A DNA stretch of 64,000 nucleotides from Chthonomonas calidirosea (GTDB lineage: Bacteria; Armatimonadota; Chthonomonadetes; Chthonomonadales; CAJBBX01). Shown here one piece after another: positions 9,232-16,732 of the stretch (the first letter of the stretch is position 1; each line of letters starts with the position of its first letter). The notes beneath the pieces are model-generated. The model searched no databases, was not told the DNA's origin, and worked only from the letters and a program-made list of their open reading frames with translations. Where the stretch lies: the NCBI GenBank assembly GCA_020722705.1, contig DYKI01000003.1, forward strand, positions 62,001 to 126,000, read 5' to 3'. A program made the translations under genes and the position numbers.

Positions 9232-10685
9232 GCGAGCCGCTTGTCTTCGAGAAGTCTGCCGTCGGCAGAAGAGCTGTCACGCTGCCGGACTGCGATGTCC
9301 CTGAAAGGTCTCCCGAAGAGCTGCTCGGTCCCGGAGCCATCAGGGAAACGTTGCCGTTGCCCGAGATCTCGGAGTTGGAGCTGGTTCGTCACTTCACCAG
9401 GCTGTCACACCGCAACTATGCGATAGATCTGGGTTTTTACCCGCTCGGATCGTGCACGATGAAGTACAACCCAAAGGTCCATGAGAGCATCGCCCGCATG
9501 CCCGGGTGGATTGGAATCCATCCGTTGCAGCCGGATGAGACCGCTCAGGGAGCGCTGGAGCTCATCCACCGAACAGAGCGGATGCTCGCCGAGATCGCCG
9601 GAATGGAGGCAGTTTCGCTTCAGCCGGCAGCAGGCGCGCATGGCGAGCTGCTCAGTATGATGATGCTGCGCGCCTACCATCGCCACCGTGGCGAACCTGA
9701 GCGTCGGACCATACTCGTGCCTGAATCTGCCCACGGAACCAATCCGGCAAGCGCTGCCCGGTGCGGCTTCGAAGTACGCAGCATTCCTGCCGGTGACGAT
9801 GGTCTCACCGATGTTAATGCCCTCAAACGCGCCCTCGGCGATGGTGTTGCCGGCTTGATGCTCACGAATCCGAACACGTTGGGTCTGTTTGAGCGGAATG
9901 TCGAGGAGATATGCTCGCTCGTCCATGCGGCCGGCGGGCTTATGTACTGCGACGGCGCCAATATGAACGCCATTGTCGGTGTGGCGCGCCCGGGTGATAT
10001 GGGTTTCGATGTGATGCACTTCAACCTGCACAAGACGTTCTCGACCCCTCATGGAGGCGGCGGACCGGGGTGCGGCGCGATCGCGGTTGGCAAGGAGCTC
10101 GAACCGTTCCTGCCCGTGCCGCGCGTCGAGGCGCATGGGGATGACCGCTATGTGCTGGATTGCGACAGGCCCTTGTCGGTCGGGCGCGTCCACTCGTTCC
10201 ATGGCGCATTTCTGGTCGCGGTTCGTGCCTACGCGTATATCCTGTCGCTCGGCGCCGCCGGGTTGCGGGATGTTGCGGAAACCGCTGTGCTCAACGCGAA
10301 CTATGTCCGATCGCAACTGCGGGAGCGCTACGACATACCCTATGACCGGACCTGCATGCATGAGGTTGTCGTTTCGGCCTCGCGTCAGAAGGCGCAGGCG
10401 GGAGTGCGGGCGCTGGACATCAGCAAGCGCCTCATGGACTACGGCTTCCATCCTCCGACGAACTACTTCCCGCTCGTGGTGCCTGAGGCCCTGATGATCG
10501 AGCCGACCGAGACTGAGACCAAGGAGACGCTCGACGCGTTCTGTGATGCCATGACCGCCATCGCAAGTGAGTGTGACGCAGAGCCCGAGACGGTCAAGGC
10601 CGCCCCTCACTCGACCGTGGTATCCCGCCTGGATGAGACGGCCGCCGTCAAGCAACTGAACGTGAGGTGGGCAGGATCGGCATAG
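9228..10685 (+). CDS. gcvPB: Glycine dehydrogenase (decarboxylating) subunit 2
   Basis: A 485-residue beta half of the P protein carrying pyridoxal phosphate. The Schiff-base lysine lies in FNLHKTFSTPHGGGGPG. Other family marks are LGSCTMKYNPK, HPLQPDETAQG, SAHGTNPASA and VLNANYV. The ATG overlaps the gcvPA stop by four bases. With gcvPA, gcvH and gcvT the pathway is complete except for the L protein (dihydrolipoyl dehydrogenase), which is not in the window. Confidence 0.95.
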   Translation: MSEPLVFEKSAVGRRAVTLPDCDVPERSPEELLGPGAIRETLPLPEISELELVRHFTRLSHRNYAIDLGFYPLGSCTMKYNPKVHESIARMPGWIGIHPLQPDETAQGALELIHRTERMLAEIAGMEAVSLQPAAGAHGELLSMMMLRAYHRHRGEPERRTILVPESAHGTNPASAARCGFEVRSIPAGDDGLTDVNALKRALGDGVAGLMLTNPNTLGLFERNVEEICSLVHAAGGLMYCDGANMNAIVGVARPGDMGFDVMHFNLHKTFSTPHGGGGPGCGAIAVGKELEPFLPVPRVEAHGDDRYVLDCDRPLSVGRVHSFHGAFLVAVRAYAYILSLGAAGLRDVAETAVLNANYVRSQLRERYDIPYDRTCMHEVVVSASRQKAQAGVRALDISKRLMDYGFHPPTNYFPLVVPEALMIEPTETETKETLDAFCDAMTAIASECDAEPETVKAAPHSTVVSRLDETAAVKQLNVRWAGSA

Positions 10686-11449
10686 GCAGAGGGTCGCCCT
10701 GGCGGTTGCTCTTAACGGGGAAGGGCAGTCCAGCGGGGAATATGGCGCTCGATGACGCGATTCTCGATGCGGTTGTGGAGCGCCGATCATGTCCCACTGT
10801 ACGCATCTATACCTGGGACGGGACAGCCGTGTCGGTGGGGCGCTTCCAGGTCGCCAGGGCAACGCTCCGTTGCGCTTTCCTCAGCCGTTGCTCCATTCCT
10901 GTCGTCAGGCGGCCTACCGGAGGCCGTGGTGTGCTTCATGGAGGCGATCTGACGGTGGCGGTGGCGGCTCCGGTTCACGCGCTCTCCCAGGCGGATTCGA
11001 GCGTTATGGGCTCCCATTTCGTGGTGATGGATTGCATCGCCGCCGCCATGCGCAAACTGGGCGCCAAGGCCCTGGTTGGGTCGGGTATGGACCACGCCCG
11101 TCATGGCGATTGCTTTGCGTCGTCGTGCAGGGCGGACGTCGTTGATGCCGATGGAGCGAAGCTCGCCGGAGGCGCGCAGACGAGGCGTCGTGAGTGCCTG
11201 TTGGAACAGGTATCCGTTCGGTGGCGACCCTCGGCGGTGCGACCGGAGGAGGTGTTCGTCGGCGGTGCACCCACTTCAGTCTATCCTTTCGAGGATGTCC
11301 CGGAGGAGGAGCTGATTGCGTCTGTTGTGTCCGCACTCGAAGGCACGCTCGCCACGGACCTCGAACGCGGTACACTATGTGAGGCAGAGGTCTCTCAGAC
11401 TGACCTCCGCGCGTCGGAGTACGTCGTTGACTTGAGTCCGCTCATGTGA
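10667..11449 (+). CDS. Lipoate-protein ligase A family protein
   Basis: A 260-residue member of the biotin/lipoate ligase fold. It opens WRLLLTGKGSPAGNMALDD, and has VVRRPTGGRGVLHGGDLTVAV, the strand-turn expected for lipoate binding, and the lysine motif AKLAGGAQ. It would attach lipoate or octanoate to the H protein; its position directly after gcvPB supports GcvH as a target. The likely GTG start lies inside gcvPB (19-base overlap). LplA-type ligation, LipM-type octanoyl transfer and LipL-type amidotransfer cannot be separated by eye. A promoter for the next operon sits within its last codons. Confidence 0.8.
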   Translation: MGRIGIGRGSPWRLLLTGKGSPAGNMALDDAILDAVVERRSCPTVRIYTWDGTAVSVGRFQVARATLRCAFLSRCSIPVVRRPTGGRGVLHGGDLTVAVAAPVHALSQADSSVMGSHFVVMDCIAAAMRKLGAKALVGSGMDHARHGDCFASSCRADVVDADGAKLAGGAQTRRRECLLEQVSVRWRPSAVRPEEVFVGGAPTSVYPFEDVPEEELIASVVSALEGTLATDLERGTLCEAEVSQTDLRASEYVVDLSPLM

Positions 11450-11455
11450 TATCAT
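11427..11455 (+). promoter_or_regulatory. Probable sigma-70-type promoter of the response-regulator operon
   Basis: TTGACT (11427-11432), a 17-base spacer and TATCAT (11450-11455). It overlaps the end of the lipoate-ligase gene and lies about 65 bases before the response-regulator start, so that gene can be transcribed apart from the gcv run. Confidence 0.6.
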
Positions 11456-11518
11456 CGGCGCAACTGCTTTGGACACAAGTGCGTTCCGCTGTGCCTGCGA
11501 AGGGAGATGCACGTTAGC

Positions 11519-11926
11519 ATGGCAAAGAAGATTCTCGCAGTAGACGACGAAAAGGCCATCGTTCGCCTGGTTCAGGTAAACCTGGAGCGAGAGGGCTACG
11601 AAGTGGTGACGGCCTATGACGGCCGCGAAGCCCTTGAGAAGGTCGCCAGCGAACGGCCGGACCTCGTTGTCCTCGACGTGATGATGCCGTACATGGACGG
11701 TTTCGAGGTCCTTCAGCAGCTCAAGAAGGACCCAAACACGCGCGACATTCCGGTAATCATGCTGACCGCGAAAGCGCAGGATGCCGACGTTTTCAGGGGC
11801 TGGCAGTCCGGCGTAGACTGCTACCTGACGAAGCCCTTTAACCCGATGGAACTGAAGGCCTTCGTCAAGCGTGTCTTCAAGTCCCTTGACGACGAGCAGG
11901 AAGGCGACCGACGTATTCAACTGTAG
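11519..11926 (+). CDS. Stand-alone response regulator (receiver domain only)
   Basis: A 135-residue CheY/PilH-like receiver with no output domain. Acidic pocket D9-D10, phosphoacceptor D53 in VVLDVMMP, switch T83 in MLTA and K105 in YLTKPF are all present. It would work by protein-protein contact after phosphorylation by an unlinked histidine kinase. ATG at 11519 is preferred over the one at 11507, because the AGGGAG at 11501-11506 abuts the latter. A single-helix membrane peptide follows 27 bases later in the same unit, ended by a hairpin. Confidence 0.9.
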   Translation: MAKKILAVDDEKAIVRLVQVNLEREGYEVVTAYDGREALEKVASERPDLVVLDVMMPYMDGFEVLQQLKKDPNTRDIPVIMLTAKAQDADVFRGWQSGVDCYLTKPFNPMELKAFVKRVFKSLDDEQEGDRRIQL

Positions 11927-11953
11927 TCGGAAAGCAGGCCGAGCAGATACGCA

Positions 11954-12187
11954 ATGTCCAACTTCCATCAGATAGAGCGTGAGAACCGGCACCAGACGGC
12001 CCTGCTGTTCGGCTTCGTGGCCGCCGCAGCGGGCATAGCCGTGGCGTCATACCTGTATTGGTGGCGCATTCGGTCCATGCATCGCGATCAGACCCCGCTG
12101 GCCACCGTCGGAGACATCCTTGCCGAGTGCCACGCCAAGATGCGGGAGATTCAGGGCCATCTGTCGGCATTGAACGACACGGTCTAG
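11954..12187 (+). CDS. Small single-helix membrane protein, unknown function
   Basis: A 77-residue protein. A short polar N-terminus is followed by one strongly hydrophobic helix (about residues 15-37, ending YLYWW), then a basic step and an amphipathic, probably helical tail (DILAECHAKMREIQGHL). I recognise no family. It is 27 bases after the response regulator, with no terminator between them, so it may be a membrane anchor or adaptor for that protein. The ribosome site is weak. The coding frame is credible because of its spacing and amphipathic pattern, but homologues would have to confirm it. Confidence 0.6.
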   Translation: MSNFHQIERENRHQTALLFGFVAAAAGIAVASYLYWWRIRSMHRDQTPLATVGDILAECHAKMREIQGHLSALNDTV

Positions 12188-12217
12188 GCACAGTCGGCGT
12201 CATTGACACATGCTTGG

Positions 12218-12247
12218 CGGGCTGTCCGGTTTTCGGGCAGCCCGTTT
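12218..12247 (+). terminator. Probable rho-independent terminator after the response-regulator unit
   Basis: CGGGCTG (12218-12224) pairs perfectly with CAGCCCG (12238-12244), and TTT follows. It lies 30 bases after the small membrane protein. The T tract is short, so it may be only moderately efficient. Confidence 0.55.
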
Positions 12248-12409
12248 GCATGTCGGGGCGCGCATTTCGCAGCCACAGGGAGGGGCCGGTCGTTCGCCAT
12301 CTCTGTCCGCCGTTCGCTGAAGAGCGAAAGCGATGAGACGCGAAAGCCTGATGGCCGCGTCAACACGAAGGATGGCGTTCACACGTCGTCCGTAACGACG
12401 ACCACGAAG

Positions 12410-12482
12410 CGCCCCCGGCAGGAATCGAACCTGCGGCCAACTGCTTAGAAGGCAGCTGCTCTATCCTCTGAGCTACGGAGGC
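12410..12482 (-). tRNA. tRNA-Arg (anticodon UCU)
   Basis: The minus strand folds into a complete 73-base cloverleaf: acceptor GCCTCCG with CGGGGGC, D arm GCTC/GAGC, anticodon loop CTTCTAA on a five-pair stem, and T arm GCAGG-TTCGATT-CCTGC. Anticodon UCU reads AGA/AGG. The CCA end is not encoded. It is 5 bases downstream of tRNA-Gly on the same strand, probably in one transcript. Confidence 0.95.
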
Positions 12483-12487
12483 AAGTC

Positions 12488-12561
12488 TGGAGCGGGAGAC
12501 GAGAATCGAACTCGCGTCACCTGCTTGGAAGGCAGGAGCTTTACCATTAAGCTACTCCCGC
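12488..12561 (-). tRNA. tRNA-Gly (anticodon UCC), CCA encoded
   Basis: The minus strand gives a 71-base cloverleaf (12491-12561) plus an encoded CCA (12488-12490): acceptor GCGGGAG/CTCCCGC, anticodon loop CTTCCAA on stem CCTGC/GCAGG, and T arm with TTCGATT. Anticodon UCC reads GGA/GGG. It is the first gene of a two-tRNA unit. The neighbouring tRNA-Arg lacks an encoded CCA, so the genome is mixed in this respect. Confidence 0.95.
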
Positions 12562-12599
12562 TCGCGCTCGGACCTCCGATCTCGATCCGAGCAACAATC

Positions 12600-12608
12600 A
12601 GTATATCA
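12600..12608 (-). promoter_or_regulatory. Extended -10 promoter for the tRNA-Gly/tRNA-Arg unit
   Basis: On the minus strand TGATATACT forms an extended -10 (TG-N-TATACT), about 39 bases before the tRNA-Gly 5' end. No good -35 is at 17 bases; a TTGACT lies too far upstream. It sits between the oxidoreductase stop and the tRNAs. Confidence 0.5.
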
Positions 12609-12627
12609 CACGCGGCGCTTGCTCGGG

Positions 12628-13650
12628 TCAGTCAATGGTGCCGACTTTCGCAGGATGGCCGCTCGCGGCCGATTCATCCAGTGCATAGCAGACCTGATGG
12701 GTCTTTGCCGCGTCCTCCAGGTTCAGCGAGGATTCGACGCCGTCGGCGATGCACTCGATGAAGTGGTTGATCTCGCCGCGGAACGGGTGGTGGGTCACGT
12801 CGCCGCTATCGGGGCGGATGGTGGGCACCTCGACCCAGTCTGTCTGGCCGGCAAAGTAGTCCGTGGCATAGATCCTGTTGTCGCGGATGGTGCCGGACGT
12901 GCCCAAGAGGTCTATGTTGAACGCGTACGGCGAGCGAACGTCAAAGCTGGCTGACACCTTGCCGACAGCTCCATTGCGGAACTTCAAAATGCCGACAATG
13001 TTGGTGTCGTACTCGTAGTCGGGGTTGTGTTTGTTGCTGTAGGCACAGACCTCGGTCACCTCGTCCTGCACGAAGTAGCGTATGGCGTCCACCGCGTGAA
13101 TCCCTGCCGAGAGCATGGCACTGCCGGCGACGGCCTTCTTCACGTTCCAGACGTACTGCTTGTACTGAGGGCCTATGTTATGCCAGTAGTCAACCTCAGC
13201 ATAGAAGACATCGCCGATGGCGCGCCTCGCCAGCAAATCCTTGATCAGCATGAACTCGGGGTTCCAGTGCAGGACGAAGCTGACGACGGTGCGAACGCCT
13301 GCAGCTCGGACGGCATGGAGCATGCGTGCAAGCGACGCGCCGTCATTTGCGACCGCCTTCTCAATCAGCATGTGCTTCCCTGCCTGTGCACCGGCCACTA
13401 CATTATCGGGATGCTGGTCAGGCGGAGTGCAGATCGAAACCGCATGGACGTTCGGATCGGACAGCATCTCCTCGTAGGAGCCATAGATCCGTGCATCCTC
13501 TACTCCGGCCTCCTGAAGACGCGCCACTGCAGCCTCGGGCGTTCGGCTGTAGATACCCACAACCCTGGCCATGGGGTTGGCGCAGTAGGCCTTGATGTGT
13601 TCGCTCGACACCCATCCGGCCCCAAGGATGCCGACACCGATATTACCCAT
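12628..13650 (-). CDS. Gfo/Idh/MocA family oxidoreductase
   Basis: A 340-residue NAD(P)-dependent dehydrogenase. The Rossmann motif GVGILGAGWVSSEH is at residues 4-17, the EK motif (LIEKAVA) at about 95-101, and the C-terminal alpha/beta substrate domain contains the GDVFYAEVDYWHN and SAGIHAVDAIRYF segments. Members oxidise or isomerise sugars and cyclitols; the substrate cannot be read here. ATG at 13650 follows GGAGGAATCCGG. It is monocistronic, flanked by tRNAs and the hairpin repeats, and transcribed divergently from metK. Confidence 0.88.
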   Translation of the reverse strand: MGNIGVGILGAGWVSSEHIKAYCANPMARVVGIYSRTPEAAVARLQEAGVEDARIYGSYEEMLSDPNVHAVSICTPPDQHPDNVVAGAQAGKHMLIEKAVANDGASLARMLHAVRAAGVRTVVSFVLHWNPEFMLIKDLLARRAIGDVFYAEVDYWHNIGPQYKQYVWNVKKAVAGSAMLSAGIHAVDAIRYFVQDEVTEVCAYSNKHNPDYEYDTNIVGILKFRNGAVGKVSASFDVRSPYAFNIDLLGTSGTIRDNRIYATDYFAGQTDWVEVPTIRPDSGDVTHHPFRGEINHFIECIADGVESSLNLEDAAKTHQVCYALDESAASGHPAKVGTID

Positions 13651-13711
13651 CCGGATTCCTCCTTCTAACGTTTGCCAACCGGGAGGGACGGCGTCCCCGC
13701 CGTCTGTAATC

Positions 13712-13798
13712 GGGGTCATCGAGGACGATGGCCCTCCCGAGGGGTCATCGAGGACGATGGCCCTCCCGAGGGGTCATCGAGGACGATGGCCCTCCCAC
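13712..13798. repeat. Three tandem 29-base hairpin repeats (REP-like)
   Basis: Three head-to-tail copies of a 29-base unit (13712-13740, 13741-13769, 13770-13798). Each contains GGGTCATCG-AGGA-CGATGGCCC, a nine-pair stem with a four-base loop. Just upstream (13688-13707) is another palindrome, GACGGC-GTCCCC-GCCGTC. The block lies in the divergent region between the oxidoreductase and metK. Confidence 0.85.
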
Positions 13799-13833
13799 AG
13801 GTTCGCCGCCTCCGGTCCGGCATCCTCTTGCAG

Positions 13834-13863
13834 TTGACACGGATTGACGTGCGAGGGTATTGT
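13834..13863 (+). promoter_or_regulatory. Promoter of the SAM riboswitch-metK transcript
   Basis: A consensus -35 TTGACA (13834-13839), an 18-base spacer and TATTGT (13858-13863). Transcription would begin near 13870, about 30 bases before the riboswitch aptamer. Confidence 0.65.
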
Positions 13864-13902
13864 CTTGGCGTCATCCAATGTGCAGAGCGCATGGGTGGCG
13901 GC

Positions 13903-14008
13903 CTTATCAAGAGTGGCGGAGGGACCGGCCCGACGATGCCACAACAACCACCCCGTTTGCCGGCGGGGCAGGTGCTAAGTCCGGGCAGCGATGTTGCTGC
14001 GAGATAAG
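13903..14008 (+). ncRNA. SAM-I (S-box) riboswitch aptamer
   Basis: All S-box landmarks are present in order. P1 is CTTATC (13903-13908) with GATAAG (14003-14008). The core has AAGAG and GGAGGGAC-GGCCCGA, with P2 GTGGC/GCCAC. P3 is CCCCG/CGGGG, the strand AGGTGCTAA-TCC follows, and P4 is GCAGC/GCTGC. It binds S-adenosylmethionine. It is followed by a terminator and then metK, so it should switch the SAM synthetase off when SAM is plentiful. Confidence 0.96.
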
Positions 14009-14038
14009 GGGGCAAAGGCGATATCCATCGGATTATCT

Positions 14039-14067
14039 AAAGCCCCTTTCGTTGGAGAGGGGCTTTT
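14039..14067 (+). terminator. SAM riboswitch expression-platform terminator
   Basis: AAAGCCCCTTTC (14039-14050) pairs with GAGAGGGGCTTT (14055-14066), loop GTTG, then a T run to 14067. AAGGGG at the 3' edge of the aptamer (14006-14011) can pair with CCCCTT (14043-14048) in the terminator arm. This gives a plausible antiterminator that competes with P1. Confidence 0.9.
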
Positions 14068-14095
14068 GCGTGCGTCAAGCAGCCCCCCGGGAATC

Positions 14096-14124
14096 GGGGT
14101 CATTGGGGACGATGACCCTCCCAC
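14096..14124. repeat. Degenerate fourth copy of the hairpin repeat
   Basis: GGGTCAT pairs with ATGACCC around a short loop. Relative to the three tandem copies, the change turns a T-G wobble into a T-A pair, so pairing is kept. It lies between the riboswitch terminator and the metK ribosome-binding site. Confidence 0.7.
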
Positions 14125-14166
14125 ATCACGCCTTGGATACATCCGGCGATGCTCAGGAGGAGCACT

Positions 14167-15333
14167 GTGGCAGAGAACTACCTATTCACTTCGGAGAGCG
14201 TTACTGAGGGGCACCCCGACAAGCTCGCCGATCAGATCAGCGACGCAGTCCTTGATGCGCTGCTGAAACAAGACCCAAAGGCGCGAGTTGCGCTCGAGAC
14301 GCTGTTGACAAGGGGACTCGCAGTGGTTGCGGGCGAGTTGACCACGTCGGCCTATGTCGAGATCGCGGATGTCGTTCGCGCCACTATCAACGAGGTCGGC
14401 TACACGAAGACGGAATACGGCTTCGAGGGAGACACCACCGGCGTCATGCTGGCGATACAGAAGCAGTCCGGCGACATCAACCAGGGAGTGGACCGCAGCT
14501 CGTTGGAGGAGCAGGGGGCCGGCGATCAGGGCATGATGTTCGGCTTCGCTTGCGATGAGACCGACCAACTCATGCCGTTGCCCATCACTGTGGCCCACGC
14601 GCTGACACGGAAGTACAGCGAAGTCCGTAAAGCCAAGCCGGAGCTCGGACTAAGACCGGACGGAAAGTCGCAGGTGACGGTAGCCTATGTTGACGGGATG
14701 CCCGACCACATAGACACCATCGTGATGGCCGCGCAGCACGATGATACGCCGGGTCTCCTCGCCGGCATCAAGGATCTGGTCATAGACGAGATAGTGAAGC
14801 CGGTTCTTGGGGCGTTTCCCCAGCTCGTGAAGGGAAACATCAAGTATTATGTGAACCCCACCGGCAAGTTCGTTACAGGCGGCCCCCAAGCCGATACGGG
14901 CGTCACAGGCCGCAAGATCATCGTGGACACCTACGGGGGCTACGCCCGCCACGGAGGCGGAGCGTTCTCCGGCAAGGACCCATCGAAAGTGGACCGATCG
15001 GCAGCGTATGCAGCTCGGTACCTGGCCAAGAACGTCGTGAAGGCTGGACTTGCGAAGAAGTGCGAGATTCAGGTGGCCTATGCGATTGGCGAGCCGAAGC
15101 CGGTAAGCATCTACGTGGACTCGTTCGGGACGGGCAAGATCCCCGACAATCAGATCTCCGCCCGGCTCCAGGATCCCTCAATCATAGACCTCAGGCCTGG
15201 TCTGCTTATCCAGCGGCTGGATTTGCTGAACCCCGCGCGGGTGTGCTACCGCGAGACCGCCAAGAACGGGCATTTCGGCAATCCGGCGTTTCCATGGGAG
15301 GCGACCGATCTGGCAGCCGCGCTGGCAGGCTGA
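14167..15333 (+). CDS. metK: S-adenosylmethionine synthetase
   Basis: A 388-residue enzyme making SAM from methionine and ATP. Family motifs are [19 protein letters not shown] near residue 14, [12 protein letters not shown] at about 117, and [19 protein letters not shown] at about 260, the glycine-rich nucleotide loop. The GTG at 14167 follows AGGAGGA at good spacing and gives the usual N-terminus ([16 protein letters not shown]). An in-frame upstream ATG would precede the ribosome site. It is controlled by the SAM-I riboswitch directly upstream and ended by the hairpin at 15361. Confidence 0.97.
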   Translation: MAENYLFTSESVTEGHPDKLADQISDAVLDALLKQDPKARVALETLLTRGLAVVAGELTTSAYVEIADVVRATINEVGYTKTEYGFEGDTTGVMLAIQKQSGDINQGVDRSSLEEQGAGDQGMMFGFACDETDQLMPLPITVAHALTRKYSEVRKAKPELGLRPDGKSQVTVAYVDGMPDHIDTIVMAAQHDDTPGLLAGIKDLVIDEIVKPVLGAFPQLVKGNIKYYVNPTGKFVTGGPQADTGVTGRKIIVDTYGGYARHGGGAFSGKDPSKVDRSAAYAARYLAKNVVKAGLAKKCEIQVAYAIGEPKPVSIYVDSFGTGKIPDNQISARLQDPSIIDLRPGLLIQRLDLLNPARVCYRETAKNGHFGNPAFPWEATDLAAALAG

Positions 15334-15360
15334 TCCCAGCAGTATCGGCAGGATCGAACG

Positions 15361-15387
15361 GGAGGGAGCCGGTCAGCTCCCTCCTTC
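15361..15387. terminator. Bidirectional terminator between metK and the TPR gene
   Basis: GGAGGGAGC (15361-15369) pairs perfectly with GCTCCCTCC (15376-15384), with a six-base loop. It lies exactly in the convergent gap between metK and the minus-strand operon. The T tracts are weak on both sides. Confidence 0.65.
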
Positions 15388-16252
15388 ACACATCCCAGCC
15401 CGATCCTCGCCGCCGGGGATTTCGGGCGCCAATGTTCGCATCGGCAAGCCCGATCACATACACAATGCCTATGGCTGCTATCAGGGCGGTACTCGTGGGT
15501 GTCAGCCCGATCGCCTCTCCTGCAAAGCCCAGAGGTGACCAGAGGAGCGCAACGATCAGAGCCAGGGTTACCAGCGCCAGGACCAGTCCTTTCGCGGTTT
15601 CACCATTATAGTATTGGCCGGCCCCCGGACATACCGCCGACAGCAGGACTGCCAGGTACGGGTTTTTCGGCTCAACGGCGAGGCTCATCGGGGAGGCCAT
15701 CCGATCCTGCATGAGGACGAGCTCGGCGTACTTGCGTTCGGCCGACCGTCGCGACGGGTCGGCCTCGCCCGAGCGACGATATGCGGCAACGGCATCGTCA
15801 ACGCGTCCCAGCGCCTGCAGAATGTCGCCGAGCATCTCCAGTGCAGCAGCATCGTGCGGACATCGGTCAATGGCGGCATGGCAGGCCTGAAACGCATCTT
15901 CGAAGCGACCGCGTCGCCTTGCGATGTGAGCCTCGCGAAGCAGCCGTTCCGCCTGTTCGACGTCGGCTGGGGAGGGCTCCCGAAATGGCGGAAAGGTCAG
16001 GGATGGGTGCGGCTCGAAGGGCTTGGGGGCGAGTGGAACGGTAACTTCCGGTTTCGCATCGGTCAGGATCGGTGTCGGGGAAGGCACCGAGGCAGTCTTC
16101 AGCAGCCTGGAGATCTCATCAGGCGGAATACCTCGATCGGCCAGAATGCGGGCCAAGGAGGCATCGTCCAGTGGTGCGCCGGACGCGCCGGCATGCTCCG
16201 CATCCGCGGCAGCGTGTGCGTTTGCCGGGGCATGCTCGTCGGAATCAGACAT
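15386..16252 (-). CDS. TPR-containing membrane protein, unknown function
   Basis: A 288-residue protein in three parts. There is an Ala/Glu/Pro-rich N-terminus (1-95) with the short helical motif DDASLARILADRGIPPDEIS, a TPR region (about 97-175; DAFQACHAAIDRCPHDAAAL and its repeat), and a C-terminal membrane part (about 195-275) beginning PGAGQYYNGETAKG. The PGxGQxYNG motif is common in small two- or three-helix membrane modules of unknown role. It overlaps the end of rsfS by eight bases and closes the minus-strand operon. No enzymatic motif is visible. Confidence 0.75.
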   Translation of the reverse strand: MSDSDEHAPANAHAAADAEHAGASGAPLDDASLARILADRGIPPDEISRLLKTASVPSPTPILTDAKPEVTVPLAPKPFEPHPSLTFPPFREPSPADVEQAERLLREAHIARRRGRFEDAFQACHAAIDRCPHDAAALEMLGDILQALGRVDDAVAAYRRSGEADPSRRSAERKYAELVLMQDRMASPMSLAVEPKNPYLAVLLSAVCPGAGQYYNGETAKGLVLALVTLALIVALLWSPLGFAGEAIGLTPTSTALIAAIGIVYVIGLADANIGARNPRRRGSGWDV

Positions 16253-16667
16253 GCGGTATGGACTCCGTGACCGCCTCGGTCGGGCTTCGCTTCACCCCGC
16301 GTTCAACCTCCGGTTCGCCCCCCCGGGCCGACAGGTCAAGGCGCGGCGCCTCGGCCCAGAACGCTTCGAGGTCGTAGTATTCCCGCTGATCCGGCGCCAT
16401 CACATGCGCGACCACATCCTGGTAGTCCATCAGCACCCACCGTGCGTGGTCGTAGCCTTCGATGCGGATGCCGCCTGCGCCCGCATGCTTCATCTGTTCA
16501 ACGATATGGTCTGTGATCGTTCGTATATGAACGGACGAAGTGCCCTCGCACACGAAGAAGTAGTCTGTCATCAGGGTAAGCCCGCGCAAATCCAGGAGCG
16601 TTGGGTTGCGCGCCTGCTTGGCATCGGCGGCTTCAACGATCAGGCGCACTTTTTCTTCGGATGTCAT
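16245..16667 (-). CDS. rsfS: Ribosomal silencing factor RsfS
   Basis: A 140-residue RsfS/Iojap protein. The conserved core covers residues about 1-110: VRLIVEAADAKQARNPTLLD, LMTDYFFVCEGTSSVHIRTI and the terminal DYQDVVAHVMAP-REYYDLE-W pattern. RsfS binds uL14 and blocks subunit joining in starvation. The last 30 residues are a basic, non-conserved tail. ATG at 16667 is chosen because the conserved domain starts there; AGGAGGT lies 13 bases upstream. Confidence 0.92.
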   Translation of the reverse strand: MTSEEKVRLIVEAADAKQARNPTLLDLRGLTLMTDYFFVCEGTSSVHIRTITDHIVEQMKHAGAGGIRIEGYDHARWVLMDYQDVVAHVMAPDQREYYDLEAFWAEAPRLDLSARGGEPEVERGVKRSPTEAVTESIPHV

Positions 16668-16732
16668 TGGGGTGACGACTACCTCCTGTGCCAGTTGGCC
16701 ACGCCATAGTATGAGGTTGGACGGCCGCAAAG

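Noticed and set aside
9405-10862. A 485-codon open frame antisense to gcvPB
   Set aside because: It mirrors a fully conserved GcvPB; composition is typical of antisense shadows.
13712-13798. CRISPR array
   Set aside because: The 29-base unit length is CRISPR-like, but the copies are directly adjacent with no spacers, there are only three, and no cas genes are nearby.
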